NCBI GenBank assembly: GCA_036961205.1 | Contig: JBALVI010000005.1 | Location: 62,001 to 126,000, forward strand | Reading direction: 5' to 3' | Origin: CALJFL01 sp036961205 | Lineage (GTDB): Bacteria > Pseudomonadota > Gammaproteobacteria > Pseudomonadales > Halieaceae | Length of the DNA: 64,000 nt | Shown here: piece after piece, positions 8,944-18,122 of the stretch | Position numbering within the stretch: the first letter of the stretch is position 1 | Layout of the letters: each line of letters begins with the position of its first letter | Program-made: the position numbers and the translations under genes | Notes under the pieces: generated by a model | Told to the model about the DNA's origin: nothing | Seen by the model: only the letters and a program-made list of their open reading frames with translations | The model's database searches: none

Positions 8944-9984
8944 ATGGCCACGATTTCCAGACACCACGTTGACGCCTCATTACTGGGCTGCCTCCACCGC
9001 GGCATCGATACCGAATCGCTGCTGACGCGGGCCGGTATACACTCGAATCCAAGTCGTGCTCAGCGGGAGGGACGAGTCCACACCCATCAGGTAGGTCGGC
9101 TATTTCGTATTATTCAGCAAGAACTTAACGACGAATTTATGGGGTTTACCCAAAGCCCGAGTAAATTTGGTATTTTCGCAACCCTTTGCGATCTGGCGAG
9201 CAAATGTCAAAATCTGGGGGAACTACTTCAGCAAAGCGCGAATTTTTACAATTTGCTGGGCGATGACGTTGCAATGAAGCTCGAAACTGACGCTGATAGC
9301 GCTGAGTTTTCCATTACTCTGAGCCATCCAGAACTGGACGAGCAACATTTTATTGCCGAGTTCCTGATGGTGATCTGGCATCGATTTCCAAGCTGGTATT
9401 TGGGAGAGGCAATTCGACTAAAAGAAACACATTTTGCCCATCCAGCGCCAGCCCACGAAAGCGAGCTAAAAGTAATGTTTCCCGGCAAGCTATGCTTTAA
9501 GCAGACAACGAACAAGCTGGTTTTTGATAGTTATTACCTGCGTAAGCCTCTGCGCAGAAACAGCAAAGAAATAGCGGCATTTTTACACAACTACCCGATA
9601 GAAATTATGACCATTCCCGGCGAAGACAGTAGCCTGGAAGCGCTGGCGGAGCGGAGTATCGTAAAGACCCGGGCAGGTAAATTGCACTTCCTGAATGCTG
9701 AACAACTGGCGGAGGAGCTTGGTCTGGGAAACCTAACCCTTTATCGTCGGTTGCAGAATGAGGGTACCAGCTACCAGCGCATCAAAGACAACATACGCAG
9801 AGAGAAGGCCATCGAACTACTTACAGAACTAGACATATCAGTAGATCAGGTCTCCGATGTTTTAGGCTACTCCGAACCACGCTCATTCACCCGTGCATTC
9901 CGCAAATGGATGGGCGTTTCTCCGCGTCAGTATCGTACCCTTAACCAAAACTCGGCAAGCAGCGACGGGGCGTATGAAAGATAA
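8944..9984 (+). CDS. AraC-family transcriptional regulator (OruR-like)
   Basis: 346 residues. The N-terminal two-thirds matches the arabinose-binding-type sensor domain of OruR/AraC-like activators (segment FGIFATLCDLASKCQNLGEL). The last 100 residues hold the double helix-turn-helix: LAEELGLGNLTLYRRLQNEG, then VSDVLGYSEPRSFTRAFRKW and GVSPRQYR. It is transcribed away from the propionyl-CoA carboxylase/mutase operon and is the obvious candidate regulator of it. Its stop codon overlaps the first 11 bases of pabB. No strong ribosome-binding site precedes the ATG. Confidence 0.9.
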   Translation: MATISRHHVDASLLGCLHRGIDTESLLTRAGIHSNPSRAQREGRVHTHQVGRLFRIIQQELNDEFMGFTQSPSKFGIFATLCDLASKCQNLGELLQQSANFYNLLGDDVAMKLETDADSAEFSITLSHPELDEQHFIAEFLMVIWHRFPSWYLGEAIRLKETHFAHPAPAHESELKVMFPGKLCFKQTTNKLVFDSYYLRKPLRRNSKEIAAFLHNYPIEIMTIPGEDSSLEALAERSIVKTRAGKLHFLNAEQLAEELGLGNLTLYRRLQNEGTSYQRIKDNIRREKAIELLTELDISVDQVSDVLGYSEPRSFTRAFRKWMGVSPRQYRTLNQNSASSDGAYER

Positions 9985-11338
9985 TCTGGTGCTTGATGAA
10001 ATCCCCTACTTTCGCGACGTTTGCGAGTTGTATGAGCGGGTCCGCGATTTACCTTCCTCCTGCCTGCTGGACAGCAGTTTCCCCTACTCCAACAGTGGTC
10101 GCTATGACATCGTGACCGCCGACCCAATGGCCGTGGATTTACCGACCTTGGCGGTCGGAGCAGACGAAGATAAGAGCCGCGCCTATTTCGATGATCTCGC
10201 TAGATGGCACCGGGAGTTTTTCAAGGACACTCAACCGGTAGCGCATGACCTGCCCTTTTGTGGTGGCCTGCTGGGCTATCTCGGATACGAGGCGGGAAAA
10301 CCTTTACACCAACTCCCTTTAGGGCTGGAAAGCTCCATGGAGCTGCCTAAAGCTCAGGTCGCGGCTTACGGCTGGAGCATTGTCCAGGATCACCTGCTGC
10401 GGAAAACGGTGTTGGTGACGCTACCTCATATCAGTACCGGCTACCGACAAGACCTGCTGTCTCGCTTTCGGCAGGCCACACCAGAACGGCCGGGCAACTT
10501 TCGATTACTAAATAACTTTCAATCCAATATCAGCCAACACGCCTATCGCGAAGCGTTTGACAAAATTCAGGGCTATATAAACGCCGGCGACTGCTACCAG
10601 GTGAATCTGGCTCAACGCTTCGAGGCTGAATTCGAGGGTGACACGTGGCTTGCCTATAAAGAGCTCCGTGCGGTCGCAGCGGCGCCCTTCTCCGCCTTTT
10701 TTGATCTTGGTGATGCGCAAACATTACTTAGCGTTTCTCCGGAGCGCTTTATCTCCCTGCACAGGCATCGTGTGGAAACCAGCCCAATCAAGGGAACGCG
10801 CGCCAGGCATAAAGACCCGAGTGCAGACAAAACTGCGGAAAAAGAGTTGCGTGCCTCAACAAAGGATCGGGCAGAGAACCTGATGATCGTTGATCTACTG
10901 CGCAATGACCTCGGCCGCAGCTGTGTCCCGGGCAGCATTCAGGTCGAACGGCTTTTTGAAATCAAGAGCTTCCCCACCGTGCACCATATGGTCAGCACCA
11001 TCAGCGGTGAATTGAGCAGCGATCGTGGGCCACTGGAACTACTGCGAGACAGCTTTCCCGGCGGTTCGATTACCGGCGCCCCGAAAAAGCGGGCGATGGA
11101 GATCATCGACGAACTTGAACCCAACAACAGACAGGCGTATTGCGGCTCGGTCTTCTATGTCAGCTCTGATGGCCGTATGGATAGTAATATCGCAATTCGG
11201 ACGATGGTCGCCAAAAAGAGCAAAATTTACTGTTGGGCAGGTGGCGGAATTGTCGCGGACTCACAGTGGCAGCAGGAATATCAGGAGACTTACGACAAGG
11301 TTGGGAAGTTTCTCAAGGTTCTGGAGGCGACAAAGTAG
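9974..11338 (+). CDS. pabB: Aminodeoxychorismate synthase component I
   Basis: 454 residues from the ATG at 9974, which overlaps the end of the AraC gene by 11 bases. Upstream in-frame starts would sit deep inside that gene and add residues not seen in the family. The N-terminal half is the PabB/TrpE N-domain (SSCLLDSSFP). The chorismate-binding C-half shows PIKGTRARH, DRAENLMIVDLLRNDLGR, FPTVHHMVS and SFPGGSITGAPKKRAMEII. With a glutamine amidotransferase partner (PabA/TrpG, not in this window) it makes 4-amino-4-deoxychorismate for folate synthesis. Anthranilate synthase TrpE is the alternative, but the PIKGT lysine signature favours PabB. Confidence 0.9.
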   Translation: MKDNLVLDEIPYFRDVCELYERVRDLPSSCLLDSSFPYSNSGRYDIVTADPMAVDLPTLAVGADEDKSRAYFDDLARWHREFFKDTQPVAHDLPFCGGLLGYLGYEAGKPLHQLPLGLESSMELPKAQVAAYGWSIVQDHLLRKTVLVTLPHISTGYRQDLLSRFRQATPERPGNFRLLNNFQSNISQHAYREAFDKIQGYINAGDCYQVNLAQRFEAEFEGDTWLAYKELRAVAAAPFSAFFDLGDAQTLLSVSPERFISLHRHRVETSPIKGTRARHKDPSADKTAEKELRASTKDRAENLMIVDLLRNDLGRSCVPGSIQVERLFEIKSFPTVHHMVSTISGELSSDRGPLELLRDSFPGGSITGAPKKRAMEIIDELEPNNRQAYCGSVFYVSSDGRMDSNIAIRTMVAKKSKIYCWAGGGIVADSQWQQEYQETYDKVGKFLKVLEATK

Positions 11339-11350
11339 TATCGCCAGTCA

Positions 11351-11968
11351 TCAAATCGATAACTGCCGATTGCTCGCCTCAACAAACTCCGCTCGCAAAT
11401 CTTCAAAATTATGTACAGCTTTAAACTGCGGAAACTCGTCGATCACATTTTGCGGTGCGTGAAACAAAATGCCGACTTCGGCTTCCGAAAGCATAGTGGT
11501 GTCATTGTAGGAGTCACCAGCGGCAATCACTCGATAGTTCAGGCTGTGTAGTGCTTTGACAGAGGCGCGCTTGGGATCTTTTTGACGGAGTTTGTAGTCG
11601 ACTACCCTGCCCACGTCGTCAGTAATAAGTCGGTGGCAAAATAGCGTTGGCCAGCCCAGCTGACGCATCAGTGGCTCGGAGAATTCATAAAAGGTGTCTG
11701 AAAGAATAATGACCTGGAATCGCTCACGTAACCAATTTAGAAAATCAGCAGCTCCGGGCAGAGGTTCCAACTCTGCGATGACTTGCTGAATGTCATTGAT
11801 CTTCAGGCCATGCTGATCAAGCAATCCCAGCCGCTGCTTCATCAGTACATCGTAGTCAGGAATATCGCGTGTGGTAGCACGCAACTCATCAATGCCAGTG
11901 CGTTCGGCAAATGCGATCCAAATTTCGGGGATTAAGACGCCTTCCAGATCCAGACAAGCCAGTTCCAC
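11351..11968 (-). CDS. thrH: Bifunctional phosphoserine phosphatase / homoserine phosphotransferase ThrH
   Basis: 205 residues when started at the GTG at 11968, which is preceded by AAGGAG eight bases upstream. This gives VELACLDLEGVLIPEIWIAF, which matches ThrH from the first residue. HAD-fold motifs are the nucleophile segment CLDLEGVL (DxE in place of DxD, as in ThrH), SDTFYEFSEPLMRQLG, the conserved lysine in QKDPKRASV, and GDSYNDTTMLSEA. ThrH dephosphorylates phosphoserine and can pass the phosphate to homoserine. The gene converges on pabB with 12 bases between the stops. Confidence 0.93.
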   Translation of the reverse strand: MELACLDLEGVLIPEIWIAFAERTGIDELRATTRDIPDYDVLMKQRLGLLDQHGLKINDIQQVIAELEPLPGAADFLNWLRERFQVIILSDTFYEFSEPLMRQLGWPTLFCHRLITDDVGRVVDYKLRQKDPKRASVKALHSLNYRVIAAGDSYNDTTMLSEAEVGILFHAPQNVIDEFPQFKAVHNFEDLRAEFVEASNRQLSI

Positions 11969-12046
11969 GATTAATGCTCCTTGAGATATATAATAGCGGA
12001 GGCACAATAACCACTTGCTCCGTATGGTTCAAGCGCAAAAGGTGGA

Positions 12047-13021
12047 TTAATAAACGGGCAGCGTCAAATGAGAAAACAATTCATCTAATTCAGCTTTGGT
12101 ACGGCGACTAAAAGCCTCTTGCACGATCTCGCGGGTCAGATGCGGCGCGAAATCCTCAATGAAGTCGTACATATAACCACGCAGAAAAGTGCCTCGACGG
12201 CATCCTATACGGGTGATGCTGCTGGCAAAAAGATGGCTGGCGTCCAGCGTAACCAAATCTGAGTCGACCTGCTCGTCATAAGCCATGGCAGCGACGATCC
12301 CTATGCCCAATCCCAGGCGGACATAAGTCTTGATAACGTCGGCGTCGGCGGCTGTAAAAACCACTTTCGGAATTAATCCTTTTTCGACAAACGCCTCGTC
12401 GAGCTTTGAGCGGCCGGTAAAGCCGAATACGTAGGTCACAATGGGGTGAGCCGCTACATCTTCCAGGGAAAGACGGGAGACCTGGGTGAGTGGATGGTCT
12501 CTGGGTACCAAAATGCACCGATTCCAACGGTAACAGGGCATCATGATCAGATCACTGAACAATTCGAGTGCCTCTGTGGCAATCGCAAAGTCGACTGTGC
12601 CGTCGGCAGCCATTTCGGAAATCTGCATGGGCGTACCCTGATGCATATGCAGGGAAACGTCGGGATATGCATCAATGAATGATTTGATGACAGTGGGCAG
12701 CGCATAGCGAGCCTGGGTATGGGTGGTGGCGATGGAGAGCGCGCCCTTTTTCTCGTTCGAGTATTCCTGCGCGACCTGCTTGATACTGTCTACCTTGCGC
12801 AGTACCTCTCCGGCGGCCTCCAGAATAGCTTGACCGGCGGGTGTTACGTGCGTCAGATGCTTACCACTGCGGGCAAACACTTCAACCCCTAGCTCGTCCT
12901 CCAGCAGGCGAATCTGTTTACTGATACCCGGCTGCGACGTGTACAAACTCTGGGCAGTCGCAGATACGTTAAGATCGTGATGAGCGACCTCCCATATATA
13001 GCGCAACTGCTGCAATTTCAT
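12047..13021 (-). CDS. cysB: LysR-type cysteine regulon activator CysB
   Basis: 324 residues, the exact size class of CysB. The winged helix-turn-helix is MKLQQLRYIWEVAHHDLNVS with TSQPGISKQIRLLE. The effector domain carries TTHTQARYALP and the TYVFGFTGRSKLD segment around the N-acetylserine/sulfate pocket, all typical of CysB and not of generic LysR proteins. It activates sulfate assimilation genes under sulfur limitation. It lies 78 bases upstream of thrH on the same strand. No cys structural genes are in the window, though a D-cysteine desulfhydrase gene is about 3 kb away. Confidence 0.95.
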   Translation of the reverse strand: MKLQQLRYIWEVAHHDLNVSATAQSLYTSQPGISKQIRLLEDELGVEVFARSGKHLTHVTPAGQAILEAAGEVLRKVDSIKQVAQEYSNEKKGALSIATTHTQARYALPTVIKSFIDAYPDVSLHMHQGTPMQISEMAADGTVDFAIATEALELFSDLIMMPCYRWNRCILVPRDHPLTQVSRLSLEDVAAHPIVTYVFGFTGRSKLDEAFVEKGLIPKVVFTAADADVIKTYVRLGLGIGIVAAMAYDEQVDSDLVTLDASHLFASSITRIGCRRGTFLRGYMYDFIEDFAPHLTREIVQEAFSRRTKAELDELFSHLTLPVY

Positions 13022-13136
13022 GCCTGACCCCCATTAGAACACCGGCCGTTCAGGACCTGAAGCGGGCGGGCTCTTATGAAGAATAGCCATAACTGGGAGA
13101 AATGCCAACTTAAAATGGAATAAGACCTACCGCTTA

Positions 13137-14042
13137 TTAATCGACGGCGTTGGCCACCCCGTGTGGCACATGACCCGTGGCAATATGCGGGCTCGCAGAC
13201 TCACAGTGGGACTGTTGATCGTCGAAAAACACGTCTGCCTGATAGGCCTTGAGGAATTCGGTCTTGTTCAAGCCACCGAGGAAGATCGATTCATCGATAC
13301 GGATATTCCAGGCCCGCAAAGTTCGAATTACCCGTTCATGTGAAGGCGCTGAGCGCGCTGTTACCAGGGCGGTGCGTATAGGCGCTTCAGAAGCTGGAAA
13401 GGCCTGTTGTAACTGGTGCAGCGCTGCTAGGAATGATTTAAAAGGACCTCCACTGAGTGGCGTATGCGCTGCTGCTTGCTCGCTGGCGGTGAATGCCTCG
13501 AGCCCCTGGGATTTATAGACCCTCTCTGCCTCATCGGAAAATAGCACTGCATCCCCGTCAAACGCGAAACGCAGCTCTTCATTTTCCGAAGCACCACCTT
13601 TGTTGGAAACCAAAGTCGCCGCTGCCACACCGCAATCAAGCGCGTAGCGCACGTCCTCTGCTTCGTTCGAGAGAAATAGATGACATCCAAAAGCGTTAAT
13701 GTAACGCCAGGGGCTTTCGCCACCGCAGAACGCGGCGCGGCTAATTTTTAAATCATAGTGCTGAATGGAATTGAACACCCGCAGCCCGGTGTCAGCACTA
13801 TTACGTGACAACAACACGACTTCAACCTGGGAGTCATCGCCCAGTCGCTGATTAAGGCGCAGTAGTTTATTAACCAGCGGGAACGCTTCGCCGGGTTCCA
13901 GAGGCTCATCCTCGTGGGCAACCTGATAATCGGAATAGGCCTGCAACCCATCTTTTTCGTAGACGGTGTGACTTTCGTCCAGATTGAATAAAGCTCTGGA
14001 GGAAATCGCTATGACCAGCTTGTTGTCTAGTTTGTTTGGCAT
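13137..14042 (-). CDS. cN-I-type cytosolic 5'-nucleotidase
   Basis: 301 residues across the whole cN-I family (PF06189). It starts LVIAISSRALFNLDESHTVY, the modified HAD nucleophile strand. VVLLSRNSADTGLRVFNSI, FCGGESPWRYINAF and LFLSNEAEDV follow, and the C-terminal half has ALVTARSAPSHERVIRTLR and DVFFDDQQSHC. It should hydrolyse nucleoside 5'-monophosphates in the cytoplasm. Separated by 115 bases from cysB; it looks monocistronic. Confidence 0.88.
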   Translation of the reverse strand: MPNKLDNKLVIAISSRALFNLDESHTVYEKDGLQAYSDYQVAHEDEPLEPGEAFPLVNKLLRLNQRLGDDSQVEVVLLSRNSADTGLRVFNSIQHYDLKISRAAFCGGESPWRYINAFGCHLFLSNEAEDVRYALDCGVAAATLVSNKGGASENEELRFAFDGDAVLFSDEAERVYKSQGLEAFTASEQAAAHTPLSGGPFKSFLAALHQLQQAFPASEAPIRTALVTARSAPSHERVIRTLRAWNIRIDESIFLGGLNKTEFLKAYQADVFFDDQQSHCESASPHIATGHVPHGVANAVD

Positions 14043-14117
14043 TGTGCAAGCATACCGTTATGGGGTTGGTTGCGGTAGTGGGTTCGATTGTAGATAGTCG
14101 ATCTTTGAAGCGGTCGC

Positions 14118-14297
14118 CCTTGAATAAGTTTTAATCTGCTGACGGGCGCAGCATTCTCTGTGTCGTGGGCGGCTGCGCAACTCGACAATTTTTGCTGCGC
14201 AAAAATCTGGACTCGGACAGTGCTCGCCGTAAGGCTCCCACGACACAGAGAATGCTGAACGCGCCCTGATTGTCAGCAGATCAAAACTTATTCAAGG
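14118..14297. repeat. Long imperfect hairpin (180 bp) in a 419-bp gene-free gap
   Basis: Outer arms ccttgaataag (14118-14128) and cttattcaagg (14287-14297) pair. They continue inward through atctgctgac/gtcagcagat, gggcgc/gcgccc and agcattctctgtgtcgtggg with its exact complement, with small bulges. A short inner stem atttttgc/gcaaaaat sits in the loop. The gap lies between the nucleotidase and the AGCS transporter. Both flanking genes are on the minus strand, so the transcript would fold into a strong structure. The sequence is unrelated to the hairpins at 1.3-1.6 kb but has the same architecture. Confidence 0.85.
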
Positions 14298-14361
14298 ACT
14301 CTTTCAACTGTCGAGGTATGCATACCCACGATAACCACCAGTACACGGAAGCTGCAGCCAT

Positions 14362-14449
14362 CAGCAGACTCTTTCTTACTGCAGGGCGACACGCCGCGAT
14401 CAAACTCTATAAGGGCGCAGCAGACCCTTTCTTACTGCAGGGCGACACG
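14362..14449. repeat. Direct repeat of 32 bases (two copies, one mismatch)
   Basis: Copies at 14362-14393 and 14418-14449 read cagcagac(t/c)ctttcttactg... through cagggcgacacg, start to start 56 bases apart. They fill the rest of the gap downstream of the transporter gene. Possibly an old small duplication or remnant of a repeat family. No coding content is recognised. Confidence 0.8.
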
Positions 14450-14461
14450 CGCCATCAAAAA

Positions 14462-15790
14462 CTATTTGTGGCTGTTGAAATATTCCTTACTAATCTTGAA
14501 CACTAACGGCCCAAGAAGCAGCAGAGCAATAAGATTCGGAATAGCCATAAACGCATTGAGCGTATCTGCAATCAGCCATATCGTGTCCAGTTCCACCATC
14601 GTACCCACGGGAATCACCAGCACCCAGACCACGCGAAATGGCACGATACTGCGAGTGCCTAATAGGAACACCCAGCAACGTTCGCCATAATAAGACCATC
14701 CGATCATGGTGGTGAAGGCAAAAATGCACAAGCCCACGGCGACTATGTATTCGCCGCCAGGGATGGCCTGCCCAAAGGCCATTGAGGTTAGGCTGGCACC
14801 GCTGACACCACTGGGGAGTACGTCCATGATTACGATCACCAGGCCTGTCATGGTGCACACCACGAGGGTATCAATAAACGTACCCAGCATAGCGATCATG
14901 CCCTGCTGTACCGGTTGATCCGTTTTGGCCGCGGCGTGGGCAATGGCCGCGCTGCCCAGGCCTGCTTCGTTGGAGAATATGCCCCGGGCTACACCGAATC
15001 GCAGTGCCGCCCAGACGGTAGCGCCGGCAAAGCCACCAGCGGCAGCCGAACCGGTCATGGCCGAATCGACAATGGTTACCACCGCTGCCGGGACGGCAGT
15101 TATGTTCATCAGAATGACGATGAGGCCCATTAAGATGTAGCCCCCGGCCATCATCGGCACCAGCCAACTGGCTACGGTCGATATTCGTTTAATGCCACCA
15201 AGAACTACCGCAGCTACCAGCACCATTAGAACCAGGCCGGTGACCAGGGGGGCAACATTAAATGAATCGTTCATGACCTGCGAAACGGAATTCGACTGCA
15301 CAGTGTTGGCGATACCAAAGCCTGCCAGACCACCGAACAGCGCGAAGGCATAGCCCAACCAGTGCCACCGTTTGTGTAGACCATTGCGTATGTAGTACAT
15401 GGGACCGCCGCTGTAGTTGCCGTCTTCGTCTTGCTCGCGAAAACGTACCGCGCAAACGGCCTCAGCGTACTTGGTCGCCATTCCTACCAGAGCGGTAATC
15501 CACATCCAGAACAGGGCTCCTGGCCCGCCCAAGGCAAGAGCGGTAGCGACCCCGGCGATGTTGCCAGTGCCGATGGTGGCGGACAGGGAGGTCATCAGGG
15601 CGCTGAACGGCGAGATGTCACCCTTACCCTCCCCCTTACGGCCCTCCAGCAGAAGCTTAACTGCCAGCGGGATCTTACGTATGGTGAGAAAGCGCAATCC
15701 CAGACTGAGATATATTCCGGTGCCTAGTAGTAGCACCAACATAACGGGGCCCCACGCCACTCCATTTACGACTGTAATGAATTCGGTCAC
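14462..15790 (-). CDS. Alanine/glycine:cation (sodium) symporter, AGCS family
   Basis: 442 residues, a polytopic inner-membrane protein with about 10-11 hydrophobic segments. Family signatures are GPVMLVLLLGTGIYLSLGLR at the N-terminus, ATIGTGNIAGVATAL and GGPGALFWMW, then GPMYYIRNGL and IFSNEAGLGSAAIAHAAAKT. Members import alanine, glycine or related small amino acids with Na+. The start is GTG at 15790 with GGGGA about seven bases upstream. The D-cysteine desulfhydrase gene lies 55 bases upstream on the same strand, so an amino-acid uptake and catabolism pair is possible. Confidence 0.92.
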   Translation of the reverse strand: MTEFITVVNGVAWGPVMLVLLLGTGIYLSLGLRFLTIRKIPLAVKLLLEGRKGEGKGDISPFSALMTSLSATIGTGNIAGVATALALGGPGALFWMWITALVGMATKYAEAVCAVRFREQDEDGNYSGGPMYYIRNGLHKRWHWLGYAFALFGGLAGFGIANTVQSNSVSQVMNDSFNVAPLVTGLVLMVLVAAVVLGGIKRISTVASWLVPMMAGGYILMGLIVILMNITAVPAAVVTIVDSAMTGSAAAGGFAGATVWAALRFGVARGIFSNEAGLGSAAIAHAAAKTDQPVQQGMIAMLGTFIDTLVVCTMTGLVIVIMDVLPSGVSGASLTSMAFGQAIPGGEYIVAVGLCIFAFTTMIGWSYYGERCWVFLLGTRSIVPFRVVWVLVIPVGTMVELDTIWLIADTLNAFMAIPNLIALLLLGPLVFKISKEYFNSHK

Positions 15791-15845
15791 TGTATTTTCC
15801 CCTGTAATTTTATTCTTATATTAGCGCAGGTACTTCCGAATCATA

Positions 15846-16838
15846 TTACCAGCTAAAACCGTCGCTTTGCGGGAACACACCAAAAATGCCACCGGTGTGG
15901 ATAAACACGATGTCCTGGCAGTCGCTGAAGGTGCCTCGCTCTATCTCCGCGAGCATGCCAGCGAAGGCCTTGCCGGTGTATACCGGGTCCAGCACTACGC
16001 CTTCCATGGTGGCCAGGTCGTTAATCAGCTGGAATACGTCTGGGTCGGCGATGCCATAGCCGCGCCCTACATAGCCATCTAGCACTCGCGGCTCAAGCTC
16101 CGGCTTCGGGCAGTCGGGGTGCCGGCGATGCCAATCGTCGACATCCTCGGCTACCTTATCGAGAAAGTAGCGTTCATTGTCACAGACGTTAACGCCCCAA
16201 ACAGCGGCCGGTAATTGATGCAGGGCTGCCCCCAGCGTCAAACCCGCCTGGGTTCCACCAGAGCCGCTGGCGGTCACAATGTTAGCTTGATCAATATTGG
16301 CCTCGGCAAAGTCGCTCTGTAATTCTTCGCACGCGGCTATATAGCCCCAGGCACCCAGCCCATCGCTGCCACCCGTGGGTACTGCCAGCGCTTTACGGCC
16401 CTGGTCTGCATACTCGTTTTGCCAGGACGCAAACAGCGATTCGATTTCTTTGAAATACTGCTTTGCGGGATAGCAACTGATACGAGCGCCGGCGAGTTGG
16501 TCGAGCAGATAGTTGCCCTGCGATTCCTGAGGAGGCTCTCCTCGCAAAAGAAGATGTACATTGAGACCCAACTGCGCGCCTGCAAATGCGGTGGCTCTGC
16601 AGTGGTTGCTTTGCAAACCACCACAAGTGATCAAGGTGTCGTAGTCATTGTCTATCGCATGGGCTGCGATAAACTCCAGTTTCCGAACCTTATTGCCGCT
16701 AAGCGTGCAGCCGGTTAGGTCGTCACGCTTCATCCAGATTCTATGTCCCTGCCCCCACTTGTCGGAGGCGCGGGAAAGAAGCTGCAAAGGAGTCGGAGTC
16801 TGGGCCAGTTTTACCCTGCGGGGGTATTGCAGAGCCAT
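15846..16838 (-). CDS. D-cysteine desulfhydrase / ACC deaminase-family PLP enzyme
   Basis: 330 residues, fold-type II PLP enzyme of the D-cysteine desulfhydrase family. Near the N-terminus WMKRDDLTGCTLSGNKVRKL contains the PLP lysine in SGNKVRK. CGGLQSNHCRA follows, then PTGGSDGLGAWGY and SGSGGTQAGL, which bind the phosphate. It should split D-cysteine to pyruvate, H2S and ammonia; 1-aminocyclopropane-1-carboxylate deamination is the main alternative and sequence alone does not settle it. The start lies two bases after the stop of yajC, suggesting translational coupling. Confidence 0.85.
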   Translation of the reverse strand: MALQYPRRVKLAQTPTPLQLLSRASDKWGQGHRIWMKRDDLTGCTLSGNKVRKLEFIAAHAIDNDYDTLITCGGLQSNHCRATAFAGAQLGLNVHLLLRGEPPQESQGNYLLDQLAGARISCYPAKQYFKEIESLFASWQNEYADQGRKALAVPTGGSDGLGAWGYIAACEELQSDFAEANIDQANIVTASGSGGTQAGLTLGAALHQLPAAVWGVNVCDNERYFLDKVAEDVDDWHRRHPDCPKPELEPRVLDGYVGRGYGIADPDVFQLINDLATMEGVVLDPVYTGKAFAGMLAEIERGTFSDCQDIVFIHTGGIFGVFPQSDGFSW

Positions 16839-16840
16839 AT

Positions 16841-17176
16841 TCAGCCGATTGACTTGAGCGTTCCCTTGGGCAGGACGGCATTAATATGAACTCGCTGGAA
16901 TTTCAGCTCAACCTTCTCCGCCACAGTCAGCACAATGTAATTGTCGTCGATGCTGGTAATCTTGCCTAGAATACCGGAGCTGGTAACCACTTCATCGCCT
17001 TTTCCAAGCGCCGACACCATCTCTGTGTGCTCTTTCTGGCGCTTGCGCTGTGGCCGTATGGCAATGAAATAAAACAGTACGAACAGTCCAACCAGGAAAA
17101 AAATCTGGAACATTTCGCCGCCTTGTGACGCGGTCTCAGCGGCCTGCGCCTGCGCGTCGGCAATAAAAAAACTCAT
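16841..17176 (-). CDS. yajC: Preprotein translocase accessory subunit YajC
   Basis: 111 residues, normal YajC length. One transmembrane helix (FQIFFLVGLFVLFYFIAIRP) is followed by the basic RPQRKRQKEHTEM and a small beta domain with KGDEVVTSSGILGKI. YajC joins SecDF-YidC at the inner membrane. It is usually in a tgt-yajC-secD-secF operon. Here the neighbours are xthA upstream and a D-cysteine desulfhydrase downstream, with no secD or secF in the window. Confidence 0.95.
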   Translation of the reverse strand: MSFFIADAQAQAAETASQGGEMFQIFFLVGLFVLFYFIAIRPQRKRQKEHTEMVSALGKGDEVVTSSGILGKITSIDDNYIVLTVAEKVELKFQRVHINAVLPKGTLKSIG

Positions 17177-17270
17177 AGGTAAATCCTGCGTATGTGATGC
17201 TCTTAAGAGCGATAAAATCGCCGGCTAATGTACAAGGTTTACGGCACTGTCGCAATCGAGTGCGACCAGC

Positions 17271-18053
17271 TCAGACCTCAATCGGTACGCTGTAATCCAT
17301 AATTTGCGGCGAGTGGTCCGAAAATCTCTCATCTTTGTAGATATCGGCCGCCACCACGGCATCAACCAGTCCGGGTGTGATTACCTGATAGTCCAACCGC
17401 CACCCCACATTATTGGCCCAGGCCTGGCCGCGATTAGACCACCAGGTGTACTGATCTGGCTCCTGATTAACCAGGCGGAAAGAATCCACATACCCCAGAT
17501 CGTCATAGACCTGATCAAGCCAGGCTCGCTCCTCCGGCAGAAAACCGGAATTTTTGCGATTGGGTCGCCAGTTCCTCAGGTCAATTTCCTTGTGACAAAT
17601 ATTCCAGTCAGCACAGATTATAAATTCTCGCCGCTTACGACGCAGTCCGCGGAGATGTTCATAAAACTTCTCCATAAATAGATACTTTTTAGCCAGACCC
17701 TCCTCGCTGCTTGATCCCGAGGGCAGATACAGTGAAATCACGCTCAAGCCTTTAAAATCTGCCTGGATATAGCGCCCTTCAGAATCGAGCGGATCCCAGC
17801 CCAGCCGAGTTGTCACTTTCAGGGGTTTGACCCGACTATAAATGGCTGTGCCGCTGTAACCCTTTTTTTCAGCGTCACTGAAGTAGGAATGATATCCCTG
17901 CGGCGAAAAAACCGGATCGTCCAACTGATGGACCTGCGCTTTGGTTTCCTGAATACAGATCACATCGGCATTTTGGCTGGGCAGCCAGTCAAAGAAGCCT
18001 TTGCGCGCTGCTGATCGAATACCGTTGGTGTTACAGCTTATGACCCTGGCCAT
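17271..18053 (-). CDS. xthA: Exodeoxyribonuclease III / AP endonuclease
   Basis: 260 residues, the expected ExoIII length. Motifs in order: SCNTNGIRSAARKGFFDWL, ICIQETKA (catalytic Glu), YSGTAIYSR, ADWNICHKEIDL and the C-terminal SDHSPQIMDY with the catalytic Asp-His pair. It repairs abasic sites and trims 3' ends in the cytoplasm. RBS-like GAGAGAA precedes the ATG. The 69-base upstream spacer to the next gene holds nothing else recognised. Confidence 0.93.
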   Translation of the reverse strand: MARVISCNTNGIRSAARKGFFDWLPSQNADVICIQETKAQVHQLDDPVFSPQGYHSYFSDAEKKGYSGTAIYSRVKPLKVTTRLGWDPLDSEGRYIQADFKGLSVISLYLPSGSSSEEGLAKKYLFMEKFYEHLRGLRRKRREFIICADWNICHKEIDLRNWRPNRKNSGFLPEERAWLDQVYDDLGYVDSFRLVNQEPDQYTWWSNRGQAWANNVGWRLDYQVITPGLVDAVVAADIYKDERFSDHSPQIMDYSVPIEV

Positions 18054-18122
18054 GTCATTCTCTCGTGTGTAAATTGCGCAGCAGTGTAGCCTAGGGAATG
18101 TAATAGAGCCAAGGACACGTGC

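Noticed and set aside
9893..9973. Longer pabB start
   Set aside because: Would extend pabB 27 residues into the AraC coding sequence; the ATG at 9974 matches the family start.
14058..14246. 62-residue frame overlapping the hairpin
   Set aside because: It lies in inverted-repeat DNA with Arg/Cys-rich composition and no RBS; an artefact of the repeat.
14362..14449. CRISPR array
   Set aside because: Only two copies with a 24-base gap, one mismatch, and no cas genes; a short direct repeat only.
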